Source of the DNA: Strongylocentrotus droebachiensis
Lineage: Eukaryota; Echinodermata; Echinoidea; Camarodonta; Strongylocentrotidae
NCBI GenBank assembly: GCA_035222895.1
Contig: JAVYIG010000639.1
Location: forward strand, 124,001 to 188,000
Direction of reading: 5' to 3'
Length of the DNA stretch: 64,000 nt
Numbering within the stretch: position 1 is the stretch's first letter; each line of letters begins with the position of its first letter. Below are positions 1 through 13,000 of this stretch, in pieces. A program made the position numbers and the translations under genes. A model generated the notes under the pieces. It did not search any database and was not told the DNA's origin. It worked only from the letters and a program-made list of their open reading frames with translations.

Positions 1-270
1 CATCTTTAAACAAAGGCTACCAAAAGATTAAAAAATCAATATCCACATTAAATTATGAAAGAGTTGCAGTAGATTCTTGTTCTATCATGCAAATATATAC
101 GTGTGTTTACTGTTTACCTTCAAATTAGGAATATATACCCACGCATGAACATCTTTAAACAAAGGCTACCAAAAGATTAAAAAATCAATATCCACATTAA
201 ATTATGAAAGAGTTGCAGTAGTTTCTTGTTCTATCATGCAAATATTTACGTGTGTTTACTGTTTACCTTA
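1..270. repeat. 149-bp tandem duplication
   Basis: About 120 bp beginning CATCTTTAAACAAAGG at position 1 recurs almost unchanged from position 150, and both copies end in GTTTACCTT. The two differ at only a few bases, so the duplication looks recent. No coding capacity was recognised. It lies in the presumed first intron of the IGF2BP-like gene. Confidence 0.85.
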
Positions 271-273
271 GGC

Positions 274-495
274 TTAATAGGCAGTGTAGGCTCCAGTAAA
301 GGCAGCGATTCTCGTTGGTTTAGTTTTATTTGCCTCGTGCATTCTTTTGACAGTTTCTTGTTTGTATAACTTATTCTGTTCCAACATTTTGTTTATTGTT
401 TCACCATATTGCTTTGTTGCTTGTGCGAAGGTCAGTTTATTTTGTAGTTTGACTATAAACTGTATTTGTTTCGCTTCCTTGTACATCATTGACAT
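274..495 (-). pseudogene. Possible LINE ORF1 (gag-like) fragment
   Basis: A 73-residue open frame, rich in Lys and Gln, reads EAKQIQFIVKLQNKLTFAQA near its start. This resembles the segment that follows the CCHC zinc knuckles in ORF1 proteins of I/Jockey-group LINEs, where a KE.IQ.IK....S(F/Y).EA pattern is common. No zinc knuckle is visible upstream and no RT is adjacent. The match is from memory of family patterns only. It could equally be chance coding in AT-rich DNA. Confidence 0.25.
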
Positions 496-685
496 ATTTT
501 TTTTTTTTGTGGGTGAGAAGGGTCACAGATTACTCAGCACTATGGCCAACTGAGCCTTGGTGGAAATTGTTAGTCAAAATGAATGAATTGATTACAATAA
601 CTTGGGTCAATTTTCGCATTAAAGTCATGAGTATGTAGTCTACGTCTTTTGGAACACCAAAATCCAAGATGATGGGGATATGTAG

Positions 686-1847
686 TAAGGCTGTGCACAA
701 CCATGTAATGAGGTACCCGAGTACACTCGTAGGATTACAAGCGAATACTCAAATACTCGGACGCCATGTTTGGTTTTTTTAAATTATAATTTAAAAAAAA
801 AAATTGTTTTGTTGTTTTTGTTTTTGCCACCACCATACCGCGGGAGCAGTATCCCAGGTCCGTCTCCGAGAACTCATGCAATTTTACTTTGAGTAGCAGT
901 TGAAGGCGCCGATTTAATCATAATAATAACTGTAAGCAATGCTGTTATAAAAACCAAAGATGGCAGAATAATCCATTTTCATCCGAGTCCAAACAGAAAT
1001 CCGGACATTTGGTCCCAGTTTCTAAATGGGGAATTTGACTTGATTGAGCTGGGTAACATTTTTACTAAGGCTGTGCATAACAGTGTAATGAGACACCCGA
1101 GTACACTCCCAGGCTCACAGGCGAATACTCAAATATTCGGACGCCATGTTTTTTTATAATTTTTTTGAATTTTTTTTTTTTTTATTTTTTTTTTTTTTTT
1201 GCCACCACCATACCTGGAGTAGTTTTTTGGTAAAGTATTTTGGCGACAATAGTTAAATTACTGACTTATCGCCAATAACTCAAAACACAACAACAACAGT
1301 ATCCCAGTTCTGTCGCCGAAAACGCATGCAATTTTACTTTGAGTTGCAGTTGAAGGCGCCGATTTAATAATAATAATAACAGTAAACAATGCTGTTTTAA
1401 AAACCAAAGATGGCAGAATAATCCATTTTCCTCCAAGTCCAAACATAAATCCAGACATTTGGTCCCAGTTTCTGAGTGGTGAGTTTGACAGTGCTTGATT
1501 TGGGAAACATTTTTACCGACGGCACCATGCCAGCGGCCGCCGCCTGGACAGATTTTTTTTTTTTTTTTTGCGGCCGAATATTCGGGTACGAGAAATCGTA
1601 CCCGAGTAGTGGTCAACCGTGCGGGTACTCGAGCATTCGACTACACGTCGCAGCCCTAATTTTTACTGACAATACCATTCCAGCGGCAGGCACTCTCCCT
1701 GGCACGGGTAAGCGTCGGCCTGGACAGTGCCAGGTGACCGGGATTTTTTTTTTTTTTTGCGGCCGAATATTCAAGTACGATTTCTCTTACTCAGGTAGTT
1801 GTCAACAGTGCAGATACTCGAGCATTCGACTACTCGTCGCAGCCCTA
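686..1847. mobile_element. Outer hAT-like non-autonomous element
   Basis: The element begins TAAGGCTGTGCAC and ends GTCGCAGCCCTA, imperfect inverted ends. It is flanked by the 8-bp direct repeat ATATGTAG at 678-685 and 1848-1855, and an 8-bp duplication is the hAT signature. The interior carries homopolymer T runs and the phrase GAAGGCGCCGATTT but no transposase. A second copy of the same family is inserted inside it. Confidence 0.8.
1066..1658. mobile_element. Inner hAT-like element nested in a sister copy
   Basis: This copy begins TAAGGCTGTGCATAA and ends ACACGTCGCAGCCCTA, and it is flanked by its own 8-bp duplication ATTTTTAC at 1058-1065 and 1659-1666. The ends and interior match the surrounding element, so one family member jumped into another. 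It has no coding capacity. Confidence 0.8.
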
Positions 1848-2198
1848 ATATGTAGTGCTGTAACTCAACTGTCATGTTCAGGTTTTGTTCGGTTCTGCAA
1901 GGTTGGTTCAGTTGCCGTTTGGCAAATTCACATACAAAATAATATATATCTTCGCACGTAGGTAGTATAGTGACAGAGTTCAATTCATGCACCTTTTTTT
2001 AGAATAAAATCATAGACGTGGAAATTCAATTATTCTAAGGTATCAGAGGCGAGTCAATATTCTTAATATAACGCTTTACATTTTTGTCGCCCATCGTAAC
2101 TTGACTAAGTTCAGGCCGTCTTGAATGATTTTTTAACACAAATGAATTTGAGTTAAGCCGATATTTATGATGGAACAGTGTTCCCGATATGCATTAAG

Positions 2199-2515
2199 AG
2201 GTGTTGTGGTCGAGTGGATACGTCGCCGGACTGTCGATCACAAGGTCCCCGGTTCGAGTCCCGCCGCTGCACTCATGTCCTTTGGCAAGACATTGATCTA
2301 CATTTGCCACACTCTACTCAGGTGAAGTCAATGGAATTCAATTCCTGGTAGGAATTTATTCCTTGGAACAAAGCGTGCTTGACAAAATGACAGCTGCACG
2401 GCTAAAGCCAGGGTAATTATGCTGCATTATTGTAGAGCGCATAGGGACTTCTGATAGTGTAAGGTGCTATATTAGATCTAAGCAAATATAGACTCTAATT
2501 ATTATTATTAATAAT
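2199..2515 (+). mobile_element. tRNA-derived SINE
   Basis: The head is tRNA-like: an A-box-like GTGGTCGAGTGGATACG at about 2207 and a B-box GGTTCGAGTCC at about 2250. A roughly 200-bp unrelated body follows, containing TGTAGAGCGCATAGGGAC, and then an ATT-rich tail at about 2497-2515. A functional tRNA gene is unlikely because the sequence continues as the SINE body where the acceptor stem should close. Confidence 0.75.
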
Positions 2516-3219
2516 GCATGAGCAGTAGATCTATGACCAATCACTTCTTTATTTAATGACAATGGAATGTATGTTAAATGTAGACATGGTAGACTAGTCT
2601 TACTCTTAGACTGCTGGACTACAAAGTACAAACTATTATTTTGGGGATCAAAGGCCATGACACCATGCACCAGGAACAAAGACAACATGACAAAGGCAGA
2701 GTTATATAAAAGGTACACACTAGACAGTGCTAGACTAAATCTACATGGCCTGGAATGTGTAAATTCTAAGTTGATCGGGCACTGGAGCTGGAACTGGGAG
2801 TAGCTGAAGGGAAAACAAAATGTGGCAAGATTTGTTTTATGGATTTTCTTTTTTCTGGGGCAGGACTGGAGAGTGGAGATTTTTGGTGCCCAATGTGAAA
2901 TAGACTTCTAGGTTCACAACTGTACTTGTGACACAAAACAGATCATGGACCATGCCAATATGGCAAGGTTCAGGACGCGAATAGAAGCTTTCACTTCCAG
3001 TTCCACTCACTTCCTGTCGATCATGAATCCAGAAAAATCGGGCACACATGGCAGAAAAAGCTCACCAATTATCAATATCATCCTCGCAAACTCAAGCAAC
3101 ATACAAATCGAAAACAATTTAACAGGTATTCATACTTCATATAGATTGATGTCTAAAACTGTCTGAGTTTTACACGGAAAGGAAAACAACACAATATGTT
3201 ACAAAAAGTTATAATTTAC
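2516..3219. other. Presumed IGF2BP-like intron 1, proximal part
   Basis: No exon, RNA gene or clear transposon was recognised. Short open frames here lack splice sites and protein-like composition. Confidence 0.5.
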
Positions 3220-3394
3220 CGTTCAGTTTTTCGGTGGCCTTTTCGACCAACTCTTCGTTGGAAACGTCCACAAATGCAAATCCATTTTTCTTCATCAGGA
3301 TTTCTTGGACTGGGATGTCGTTGTCCTCAAAGAGTTTTCGAAGCTCGTCTTCAGTTACATCACGGCTAAGTTTTCCTACATACAGCTTGTTCAT
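3220..3394 (-). CDS. IGF2BP: IGF2BP/VICKZ-type mRNA-binding protein, first coding exon
   Basis: The exon begins MNKLYVGKLSRDVTEDELRK and covers about 58 residues of an RRM. RNP2 is LYVGKL (residues 4-9) and RNP1 is NGFAFVDV (37-44). The opening MNKLY(V/I)G.LS followed by an (I/V)PV segment and an aromatic RNP1 is the signature of RRM1 in IGF2BP (IMP, VICKZ, ZBP1) proteins, which bind and localise mRNAs through two RRMs and four KH domains. The exon ends in GAACG|GTAAAT (donor bases 3218-3219), inside RRM1, where the vertebrate genes also split. The remaining exons must lie beyond the left edge of the window. None was found in 1-3200. The ATG at 3392-3394 is chosen because it gives the family N-terminus. 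Another RRM protein is possible but fits less well. Confidence 0.82.
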
Positions 3395-3780
3395 TTTGCT
3401 GATTATTTGAATTGGGAATGAACGGAAATTTATGAAATTTAGATGTGTCTCCGGTGTGAGGGAAGAGAAGTGTGTGGGTAGTTAATTGTGTGTGTGATAA
3501 ATGGGCTGAGCCGGTGCGCGCGCAGCGTGCGAATGTTCGATAAAAAAAATTTCACCAATAAAGTACACGTTATATTGGACGCGCACACATGTACGTACGT
3601 TTGCATGTACTGTGCGTACAAAATGCTTTTTTCTCTTTTTTTTCTCACGGCTTTTTAGCCATACAACATGCGCATGCTTCGCATAGTTCCTGTACCGGGG
3701 CCACGTGGTCACGACCTTCCATCGTCATAATTGACACCATAAACGACGCCCACGCACAGTTTCTAGTATTATGATTGGTT
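3395..3780 (-). promoter_or_regulatory. 5' UTR and probable promoter of the IGF2BP-like gene
   Basis: The segment upstream of the ATG is locally richer in CpG and alternating purine-pyrimidine runs (GCGCGCGC near 3516, GTACGTACGT near 3591) than its AT-rich surroundings. That fits a promoter or first-exon UTR. No TATA box can be assigned with confidence. Confidence 0.4.
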
Positions 3781-4555
3781 GGATATCCACAGAGCCTCCT
3801 AGTCAGAGATATCATTGGCTAGGTTCATTTCCTCAGAAAATTGAAAATAGATCCATATGACTTTTTTTTTTAAATCTAGAATTGATTATTAGTTAACAAG
3901 TCTAGTGTGATTCTGTTTTGAATCAGTTAAGTTCAGTTCAGTTTATAGAAAAACACCAGACATAGCAATCATGACGAACAAACATGATCCAAATTGGGAC
4001 CCAAAAACTTAATTTATAACATACCAAAAATACAATGTAACTTTTTACTTGGTAATGATTTGGTAGCAAACATGACAATAATGTACAACTTCTTATTCTC
4101 ATGTTTAAACATTTATGTTATAAGATGTAAGTTACAACAGTCCAATTCACGTCTTTTGTGAAGTTGAAAAAAAATGTAGAAAACATAATAGAGAAGAACA
4201 ACAATCTTGCATGACATTTCAATAAATGGACACTGTGGCTTGATGTTTCTTGTTTCTTTTTTGCAATAAAGTGAACCGATAAACATTGTTAAAGGTTGAT
4301 GTCAAAAACTGCCTAATTTTTGTATGAAAAGTTTGTTATTATATTCCTTTTATTGTACTAACCCACTAACATGCAAAAAATCCTTTAAAAATTCTCAATC
4401 CACAAAGATATGTATGGATTTCTTTGAATGTTATTGCCCACCCCGGGTTGCCCACTAATGCAGTGGTTTATTAATTGGTTTATTTAATTAATTCTTCTTA
4501 TTACTGTTGTTCTTATAATTATTATCATCATTATTTAAATATTGTATTGTACTGT
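3781..4555. other. Intergenic, no feature seen
   Basis: AT-rich DNA between the IGF2BP-like promoter and a repeat cluster. No convincing open frame, inverted repeat or RNA gene was seen. Confidence 0.5.
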
Positions 4556-6300
4556 AAACAGGGGCAGCGATTTCTTTTCATGACCGGGTGGGGGACTAAA
4601 TGCGAATTTCACTGGGAATAAGCTCTCGAGCTTTCGTGGGTTATCCTGTTCAAGCTGAATTTTTTTTTATCTGTTATTCTTGTATATTGTTGTATGTTAG
4701 AAGCTTGTCGAATAAAAAAAAATTAAAAAAAAAATTTGTTTTTTGTTAAGTCTAAACGCCGCACTCTTGGGCCCTCCAGAGCCTAAAAGTGTGTTGCAGT
4801 CTTTAGTCAGTATTTGCTATACATTTTTGTTTTGGCACTATTCCAATTTCCGGGGGGGGCCTTGCCCCCCTAACAAAATTGAGAGGGGACGTGTCCCCCA
4901 TCCCACAGGGTCGCCCCCTATGACTGTAAATATGTTATGACATGTTATTAGCATTTGAAATTGTTGATGTTTTACAAAGTTGTATAATCATAAAAACTAA
5001 ACAAAAAAGAAAAATATATATATGCTGTGGTATAACTGGCGAATCAAATATCAGTTCATCTTGAAGGTTCTTAACATTTATTGTTAAAAACTTAAGAGCG
5101 TCTGGGGGCTTCGCTCCCTTGACTCTTTGCAGGGGCTCTAGGGCGGGGCCCTTAACCCACATTCGTAAACTAAGATAGAAGTGGTTCCCATAACAACCAT
5201 TTAATCTGAGATAGAGCAAAAACGGTGCAAATTTCAAGGAGATAGTTTCTATCACTCATGAAGGCTATCTTGAAGGTTAGTAAAACTCGAGAGCGTCCAC
5301 GCAGGGACTCCATTCGTTTTTTTTATTTATTTTTATTAGGTCTCTTAAAAGGTCGGGTATGGCCCCTAAGGTGGGGCCACTGGACCTTATCCATAAAGAT
5401 AGAACTGGTTCCCAAGACAACCCTTTAGCTTTGTTATATAAAAAAAAGTTATTTCAACTTTAAGAGAGGGTATGATTGTGTGCATGTGAGAGATAATTGA
5501 TTTCCAACGGAATAAAAAAAAAAAAATACTAATAGGGCGAGTGATGGATTAAAATATCTATCGCTCAAGAAGGCTATCTTGAAGGTTCTGAATTGCTAAA
5601 ACTCGAGATCGTCCTAGCGCTTCGCCCCCTGGAACCCCTAGCCCCCTCCTATAGACGCCACCCATGCAGTACGCTTTACTCACACGTGGGCTTCGCCCCC
5701 TCCCCGCCCCTACCTTAGAAAGTCCTTGATCCGCCGCTGCTATTGTAAGCTGTGATGTTTCCTGGTCCCAATCATTTAGGGGGCAATGGGCACCATTAGA
5801 TGAAGTGCGGAGAAACAAAGAGTCTCAGCTGGAGGGGGGGGGGGGCAATCATATTAATATATTTTTTCCAGTTCCTTTAGGCCCCTCTCTCTTTCTTCTT
5901 TCTTACTCTTGTGGTTCAGTAATTCCAAATCTTGCACTCTTCATGGGCCATTCGATGACAAGGGCAAACTGTGCTCACTGCAGGAATGTCTGGGTGTTGA
6001 GCCCAAGGGCGTATCGAGGGGGGGGGGGGGTGTTGGGTGTTCAAACATCCCCCCTCCCCGGCAAACAAGGGGTGTTTTAGTTGGCAACAGGGGGCTGTTT
6101 TCGAATTTTAAAGACACCATTTTTTTAATCTGTGTTTTATCTATGCCCCTCCTTTTTGTTCAAGGGGAGGGGGTGGATATTGAGGGGAAGAAAAAAAAGG
6201 AGTTCTCACTCCCCCTATTGAGCCCAAAAGAAGTGTTCACCCCCCCCCCCCCCCCCCCCCCCCCAGCTTATTCACCGGTTGGCTGATTCGCCGCTAAATA
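4556..6300. repeat. Degenerate repeat cluster with G and C homopolymers
   Basis: Related phrases recur in this stretch, for example CATCTTGAAGGTTCTTAAC near 5058 and CTATCTTGAAGGTTCTGAA near 5573, each followed by a CTTCGC-CCCC-rich segment. Long G runs (5828, 6020) and a C run (6240-6264) are present. A stretch near 6283-6310 (TTCGCCGCTAAATATT) is also found in the hAT-like element at 9219-9513. These are probably overlapping remains of non-autonomous DNA transposons. Element boundaries cannot be drawn. Confidence 0.5.
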
Positions 6301-9210
6301 TTATTTCACGAATTGGGAGAAGAAAAAAGGTGCTCCTTACCTAGAAAAAGACACAAAAGACACAATAATTGTATTGGCAGTGTCATAGAGCAATTTAGGA
6401 AAAGCAGTAAATGCATGTACATGTATCTTCGTTCAATTTTGGCCCGACACGTGATTATGAAATGTTACATGACCTCGCAACAGATATAATAGTTCAATTT
6501 TTGCATACCGTTTGGTCTCAAAAGTTGCAAGACACTTGCAAGGAAAAAAGTCGCGAAATTTAAACTTATTTGCTTTCATCAGAGGGCGTCCTTGTGATAT
6601 CCCCGTTCAAGTTGGGCACACTATAATGGCGCACGTTGCTTTGTTATAGCATCTATGGTTATAGGCAAGAACACAGCAACAGGATTTGTCTCAGGATTTG
6701 TTCAACTGGAACTGAGGTCAAAATCTATGTATATACTAATCAATAATTTGATGCTTATTATCATATATGATTAAATGATTATTAGACCATTATGGATAGT
6801 AGACAACATGGGCATTAGACAAACTGGGAATCAGGCCGACTGGAAATAATGAGCAATAGAACAAATGGGTTAGGTAGTAGACTTATTGGAGAATAAAACA
6901 AATGGAAATTAGACCAAAATAATGACTATTAGCCTAAATGGTCATTAGACCACATAATGAGTAGACGAAATTATTATTAGACCATGTGGAAAATATAGAC
7001 AGGCTGGGAGTAGACCATATTGGAATAAACCAATTTGGGTAGGAGACAAACTCACTGTAGTGGTGTGAAGAAATAAGATTCTTAGGGGGGAAATAGGAAA
7101 TTTATATTATCAATATAAAGAAAATAATTAGTGGCTAGTGAGGTAATGACGTCACAGACTCATGAGTGAGTTACCAATAATCTTGTGATTTTCAAAGTAA
7201 TAACTATGTCATGTCATCAAAAATTCATAACTTTCTTATTAGTTATCAGATTTTCCTCAAACTTTTTTGACTGGGTTGTCTGATTTTTCTGCTTCTATCG
7301 AAAGTAAGTTATTTTTGGAGTTGACTTGCCCTTTAATAAGTAGAACTTGTAACGGTTAAAGGGATCATTTAACAATTTAAAATCTGGAATGCACGGCCCT
7401 ACGTACGTGTTATCATTGCTGTGATATGGTGTTATATTGAAGCCCTAAAAGAATTGCGCTTCAAAATGATCAAGAAGTGCCTCAAAAAGTAAAAACCTTT
7501 GAGTGACGGGGGGGGGGGGGGGAGGGGCGGTTGTGTGTTTGAGTGTTGGTATGAGAGTGTTCAATGGTGTGTGTGTGTGAGGGGGGGGGGGGTAGAGCGG
7601 ATTGTCTCATTCCTCGACTTTGCTCCTCCAACCTGTTGGTGGTCTGGAGTTTCCATTGTACCTGTGGATGGCTTATTTTTAGTCCTTTTTCTTCATTTTG
7701 AGCCCAACGAAATTTTCAGTTTCTGATGCAATGCTATCTCGAGGTTCTTGCTTTTGTACTTGTAATTGTTATAATTCTGATTATTTCTATTACGTGTACT
7801 CTGCCTTTTTTTCCTTCTTTTTGTTCTTCCCCAGATCATCTCAATCGTTTGTAAATATCTTAATTTGTCATTAATTTCTTTTGTAACACAGCATTTGTAT
7901 TTTTTGGGAAAATGTATGTTATGATTTGATTTCTTAATAAAAACATAAATAAAAAAACACCTTTGAGTGACTAGTTTTTACCATACTCGTTTTCCCCAAT
8001 AGACTGTAGTGTTATGGCAACCGTTTGGCAAAAGCAAAATTTGATTTCGATTTTCAATCATAAATATCTTGATAATCAGACAATGCAGACGATCGGCATG
8101 TAAAAAAGCCATGGGGTTCCTAACTGACCTAAAGGTTTATAATTATCATTGCAGCATGAGCTAAATCAAGGATTTTTGTTAAAGGATCTAAGACAATATT
8201 ATGTGCCCATGCACTAAACGTGGAAGTTCAAAACTTTATCTTAATTGATGTTGGTGGAGTATTTATGTTTCTTTGAATTGAAATATATTTTATTAAATAT
8301 TAACAAAAAAGAGCATCCGTTTTGTTGTTGAGTGTATAAAAACATGCTCTACAGGGAACGATGAGTTCTAGAAAGGGTCTGGGAATATTGTTATTCTATT
8401 TTCAATGGGCGCATGAAGAGAGTCATAAATAACAATCTTCAATTGACAAAAATTGAATGTACTAATGGAATTCCCCATAACCAAAGAACAACATAAGTGT
8501 CGTCAACGACTTTTAATCAATTATTATTGTGGCCAAAATACTATTCAATAATGTAATTCGAGATTGAATACGGATGAAACATTTTGAAGAGGTGTCTGAA
8601 ATAATGTTCTTTGTCATCCAAACCTCATGTTGTTATTCATGTCTCTCAACAAAATGTCGACCATTCCCCTCATCTTCTCATCGTTCTCCTTAGGAACAAG
8701 TTATAGGCCTATACATACTATTACATGGGAAATAATACCCTTCGGACGTCACACAAGACATGTATACCGTTTTAGTCATAATATTATGCATATGCTTTAC
8801 AGAATGTTTAATAAAACAGACATGGTATATAGTTATCATTTTTTGTGTCTACACATTCATTTTGTGTATAGGCCTATACTTCAGTATTTTATCAAAGTTT
8901 ACACAGTCACGGAGTGCAGCGACCGAGTAAGATAATTTATACTTTATGGAGATTTTAAATTTTCGGAGGGAGGGAGACAACCACTTTTAAAGAATTTTCA
9001 GAGAGAGCCATATCTCATTCCCTTTGAATCACAGACCCTCGAAAATTAAGGCGCTATTGAATTTGGATTTCACACAATCCAAGTCTGCGCTTTGATCACA
9101 TACTACAATCACAGGACAAATAACTTATTTATTTATTTATTTTTTGTTGTATAAAAAGAATAATACGATATCAAAGTATGTTAATTAAAACTATGTATTA
9201 TAAATATCAT
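6301..9210. other. Intergenic DNA with a dispersed repeat
   Basis: No host exon was recognised. A copy of a dispersed repeat lies at about 7200-7335 (TTTTTCTGCTTCTAT followed by a pyrimidine-rich CCCTTTAA end). Similar copies occur near 61915-62050 and 63055-63150. G-run and GT-rich simple sequence lies at 7508-7592. Confidence 0.45.
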
Positions 9211-9218
9211 AATGTAGC

Positions 9219-9513
9219 CCAGTGGCGGATCCAGGGAGGGGTCCGGGGAGCCTGTGCCCCATCCCCTGGAAAAAACACAGGTAAAAACACAAACAATTAA
9301 ACCTTTATTTGGCGACGGGCCCCCTCACCTGGGGCTCAAAGGGGGGGGGGGGATTTTCAAATTTTCGAGTGCAAAGAAAAAGAAAAAGAGTGCTCCTTAC
9401 CCCCCCCCCCCCCCGCTTATTCACCGGCCTGGCTAGTTCGCCGCTAAATATTTTCTCACGGAATTGGGTCCCCTCTTTGGCCCCCTCCCCTGCCGCCGGC
9501 TGGATCCGCCCCT
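9219..9513. mobile_element. hAT-like MITE with GGCGGATCCAG ends
   Basis: The left end CCAGTGGCGGATCCAG and right end CTGGATCCGCCCCT are inverted. Both flanks carry the 8-bp repeat AATGTAGC (9211-9218 and 9514-9521). CAG.GGCGGATCCAG termini are widespread on animal hAT MITEs. The interior has G and C homopolymers and no transposase. Confidence 0.85.
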
Positions 9514-9659
9514 AATGTAGCCTACAAAACAAGTAATATAATATAGGTCTATAACAATTAATTAAAACGAAAAATTACAAAGAATGATACAGCTGCATCA
9601 GTAGGCCTGGACAAATTTAAGGAGGAAGGAGAGATAAAGGTACTGTGGGATCAATGATG

Positions 9660-9668
9660 AGAGAGAGA

Positions 9669-9711
<43 letters not shown>

Positions 9712-9766
9712 AGGGCTTGTAATACCCTGGAGAGAGAGAGAGAGGGAGAGAAAGAGAGTTAGAGAA

Positions 9767-9812
<46 letters not shown>

Positions 9813-9822
9813 GGGGGGAGAA
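9660..9822. repeat. (GA)n microsatellite
   Basis: Interrupted GAGAGA tract of about 160 bp ending in a G run, just upstream of PSMB3 exon 1. Open frames on its complement are artefacts of the repeat. Confidence 0.95.
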
Positions 9823-9899
9823 AGAGATGGGCATGGGCTATGCATGGGCTGTCTGTTTTGTTTAATAATCATTATGAATATGATCTTTGTGTAAAAATC

Positions 9900-10012
9900 A
9901 TAAAAAGCCCTCTTCGTCCAATAAAAGACAGAGCGTTTATACTGAACGTGAATTGCACATTTTTGTGCTGAACATTTTTGCTCGTTTTTCGGGAAACCAA
10001 ATAAACTCCAAA
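9900..10012 (+). promoter_or_regulatory. PSMB3: Inferred PSMB3 promoter/5' UTR
   Basis: Sequence immediately before the PSMB3 start codon. The transcription start cannot be read from sequence, and no TATA box stands out. The assignment rests on the adjacent ATG|GTAAGT exon end. Confidence 0.45.
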
Positions 10013-13000
10013 ATGGTAAGTAGTGTTGTGAGCATTTTTAGATAAAATAATTATTTTAGATGACTATGATTATGATTAGAGAAAGTTGGACACGGATACC
10101 GTAAATAATAGGAGTGAAGTGCCTGACATGACTGCATGATGGATGTTGAGCATGTTGAGTGTGGCCTAGCGCTAAGCCTGGGAGTCGGACGTCAGCGCTA
10201 CCTGCTTGTGAGGCGGCGCGGCAGCGTACGCCGCTCCGTACCCCTGCTGGTGGAGTAAAACCAGCCGTATTACCGGTGCTAGTTCAGAAGTCTATCCAAA
10301 ATTTGACCCGTAGCTCCGGTGTGGAGATATCCTACTAAAACATACCCAAAATGAAGTAAATATTCATCAAATGTCCAAATAAAGGTCATGGTTTAAAAGT
10401 CGATATGTTTCTTACCTGTTTAAGTGTTTTGTGTCAATTTTCTTATCTTTTTCGGAGTATTTTTCCTAAAATTAACGAAGACTTAGATTAGAGTAAGACC
10501 GCCAAACTTCGGACACTTAAGACAAAACGGGGGAAAACATTAAATTCTTTTTTAATTATTGAAAGATCAAATATACTATTATTGTGCAAATACTGTTTAT
10601 GTAGAGTAAAGTACCCGGTTTTCGGCCACTTAAAGTTGATACTCTAAGACAATCCCAAATACTGAGATAATTACATAAATAGAAAGCTTTTAACCCCCAT
10701 AATAACACCAAACGGTGTCCACCCGACAAAACAAGTTTAGAATAATGAATTTATTCGAGTAAACTCTACCAAAATATCTAAGTCTGAAACCCGGAAGTGC
10801 ACGTAGAATCGGGCCTCTATCCGTGACGTCACGAACGGGAGTCATGGGCTCAGTGAGAGTGAATGGCAGTGATATCCCTACGTAAATGCTATCCTGTCAG
10901 AGCTTAGATTTGTTATTGTTAAGGAGTATATTTGATGGATTTTCTGTTTTCATTTGAATGAAGAATAACGAAGCAACATTTTTCAGTCGCTGATTTCTTT
11001 TTATATCCTCATATTCACCTATTTGGTAGAGATTTAAGACGAGTTTACTGCTTAGGAATTAAAGTTAAATCGTGCACTTATGAATAGGCGGATATTGTCA
11101 TCAGATGTACATGAGCAGTTTTGTAAAACGAATAGGTCTAGAACTATGATAGTACTTATCATAGATGTGTGTGACTGCCTCAAAAAAGGATACAGTACCA
11201 GTTAAAAATTTTATGTTGTAAAATATCAAACTTGAACGAGATCATGCAAGCGCGCTTCCTCTATAATATTTTGGCGAGTGATGCGGCTCTTGCATGAACG
11301 TTCGTGGAGCGAGCAGAATCGGGAGGTAAGACCAAGCCGCTGCTCTAGGCGCTGCTTGCTTGTGATGGAACGTACGTGCGCTAGTTATTATGTTTATCGG
11401 CAATTGCAAGAGAATGAAAGCGACGTTGCCAGCTAAGAAAAACAACTAACAAAGACTTGCTCCTGACTACCGGTGTCAGAATCGGTAGATGAAGGATGTT
11501 CAGGGCCAAGGAAGGCGAAAGACATGGGAAAAAGGAAGAAGAAACCATCGGGAGATCACTGTAGTGTATGGTAATGAACTGTGCATGGGTAGACAGCTAC
11601 TGTTCACTCCGTGCCTGGGCCGATTTCAACACCAAAACAAAATTTACATGGTGAAAATATCGACTAATAGCACATCGTTGGCATGTACAGTATTGCTTGA
11701 AATAAAGTTGACACATTACCACCAAGTCACACCAAGGTCTATGGGATAATGCATGCAGTCACGCGTGACACAGTGTGAGACTGTCAACTTTATTCCAAGC
11801 AATACTGTATATGTCATAATTTTTAAAAGGGGAATTGATATTAATACTATGAAGTACTAGGGGAAGGTAAAGAATTGTACATAGAATTATGATTTATTAG
11901 ACTTTTCAGCCTTTGAAACAAAAATATGCAGAAAATCGTATCACTCTGCACATGTTTGCTATGGAACATCCGGGTACGTGAATATACTCTCTCCCGGACG
12001 TGAGGTCATAAATAGTAGACCAGCGTCGTGACTGATTTCCTATGCAAAGAGAGGCGGATATTTTAGACATTTCAATTGAGGATTTCGAGTAGACAGAATT
12101 TTTTTGTGATATACTAAGTAATTGAAAAACTTAAAAATAACATATACTTGCCGTAGGTAACAAATTAAGGGACATTTATTTGCTTAGAGTATCAACTTTA
12201 AGACAAAATCCTATTTATTGGACTCTTTACTTCCTATTTATTATCATTTCTTGTTCAAATCATGAAGCAAATATTATTATTATTCAAACAAAAAAAGAAT
12301 CCCCAAGAAAAATCACGAATTGCCATGACAATATTCATTTCAATTTTCACTGTTTTGGAGCCGGTTATCGGCCGAGCGTTTCAGTTTACGGCCGCATGTA
12401 CAAAGTCAATAGGAAGCGCTCGCGCGCGCCGTGCGTTTCTGCGCTGATGTTTAGCACAAGCGGGCGGAGCAGGTATCCCACGCCGGAGCTCCCGGGTGCT
12501 CGCCTGGCCGAATACAGGCACAGCGGTGATCTGAAGTTGGAATCTGAATTAGACGGACATATCGTGTGTGCGTCGCGGTGTGCGGCTGCATTGATTTAAT
12601 ACATGCGATGAGATACTTTTGAGCTTGCGACCAGCACAAAATCGGGCTCTATATCTGAAAAATACTTGAAATAAAGCTCATTTTATGGTACCCATATTTC
12701 TTACATACACGCGTAAGAAACTCGATTTTTCAGATTTGGGTAGCGGGACCGCCGATTACATCGCTAAAATGTGATATTTTAGGATATATTTTTCATTGCA
12801 AATGTGGTTCTTCAGTGACACTGGCATGGTATGGTATGTGTGGGTTATGTGTTATGCTATTATGCGATGTATTTTAAAGTGATTTTACCATGTATCCAAC
12901 CAATTGGCCGAAAACCGGAGCTGACCGATTACCGGGTACTTTACTCTATGTCATGTAAAAGAAAATTAGTAAAAGAAATGGAAAACTAGAATTATTTACT

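Noticed and set aside
2207..2280. Functional tRNA gene
   Set aside because: A- and B-box are present but no acceptor stem closes, and a SINE body follows.
8627..8935. 102-residue plus-strand frame
   Set aside because: No recognisable domain, AT-driven composition, no splice context or conserved pattern visible.
9598..9834. Ser/Leu-rich minus-strand frame
   Set aside because: Translation of a (GA)n microsatellite complement.
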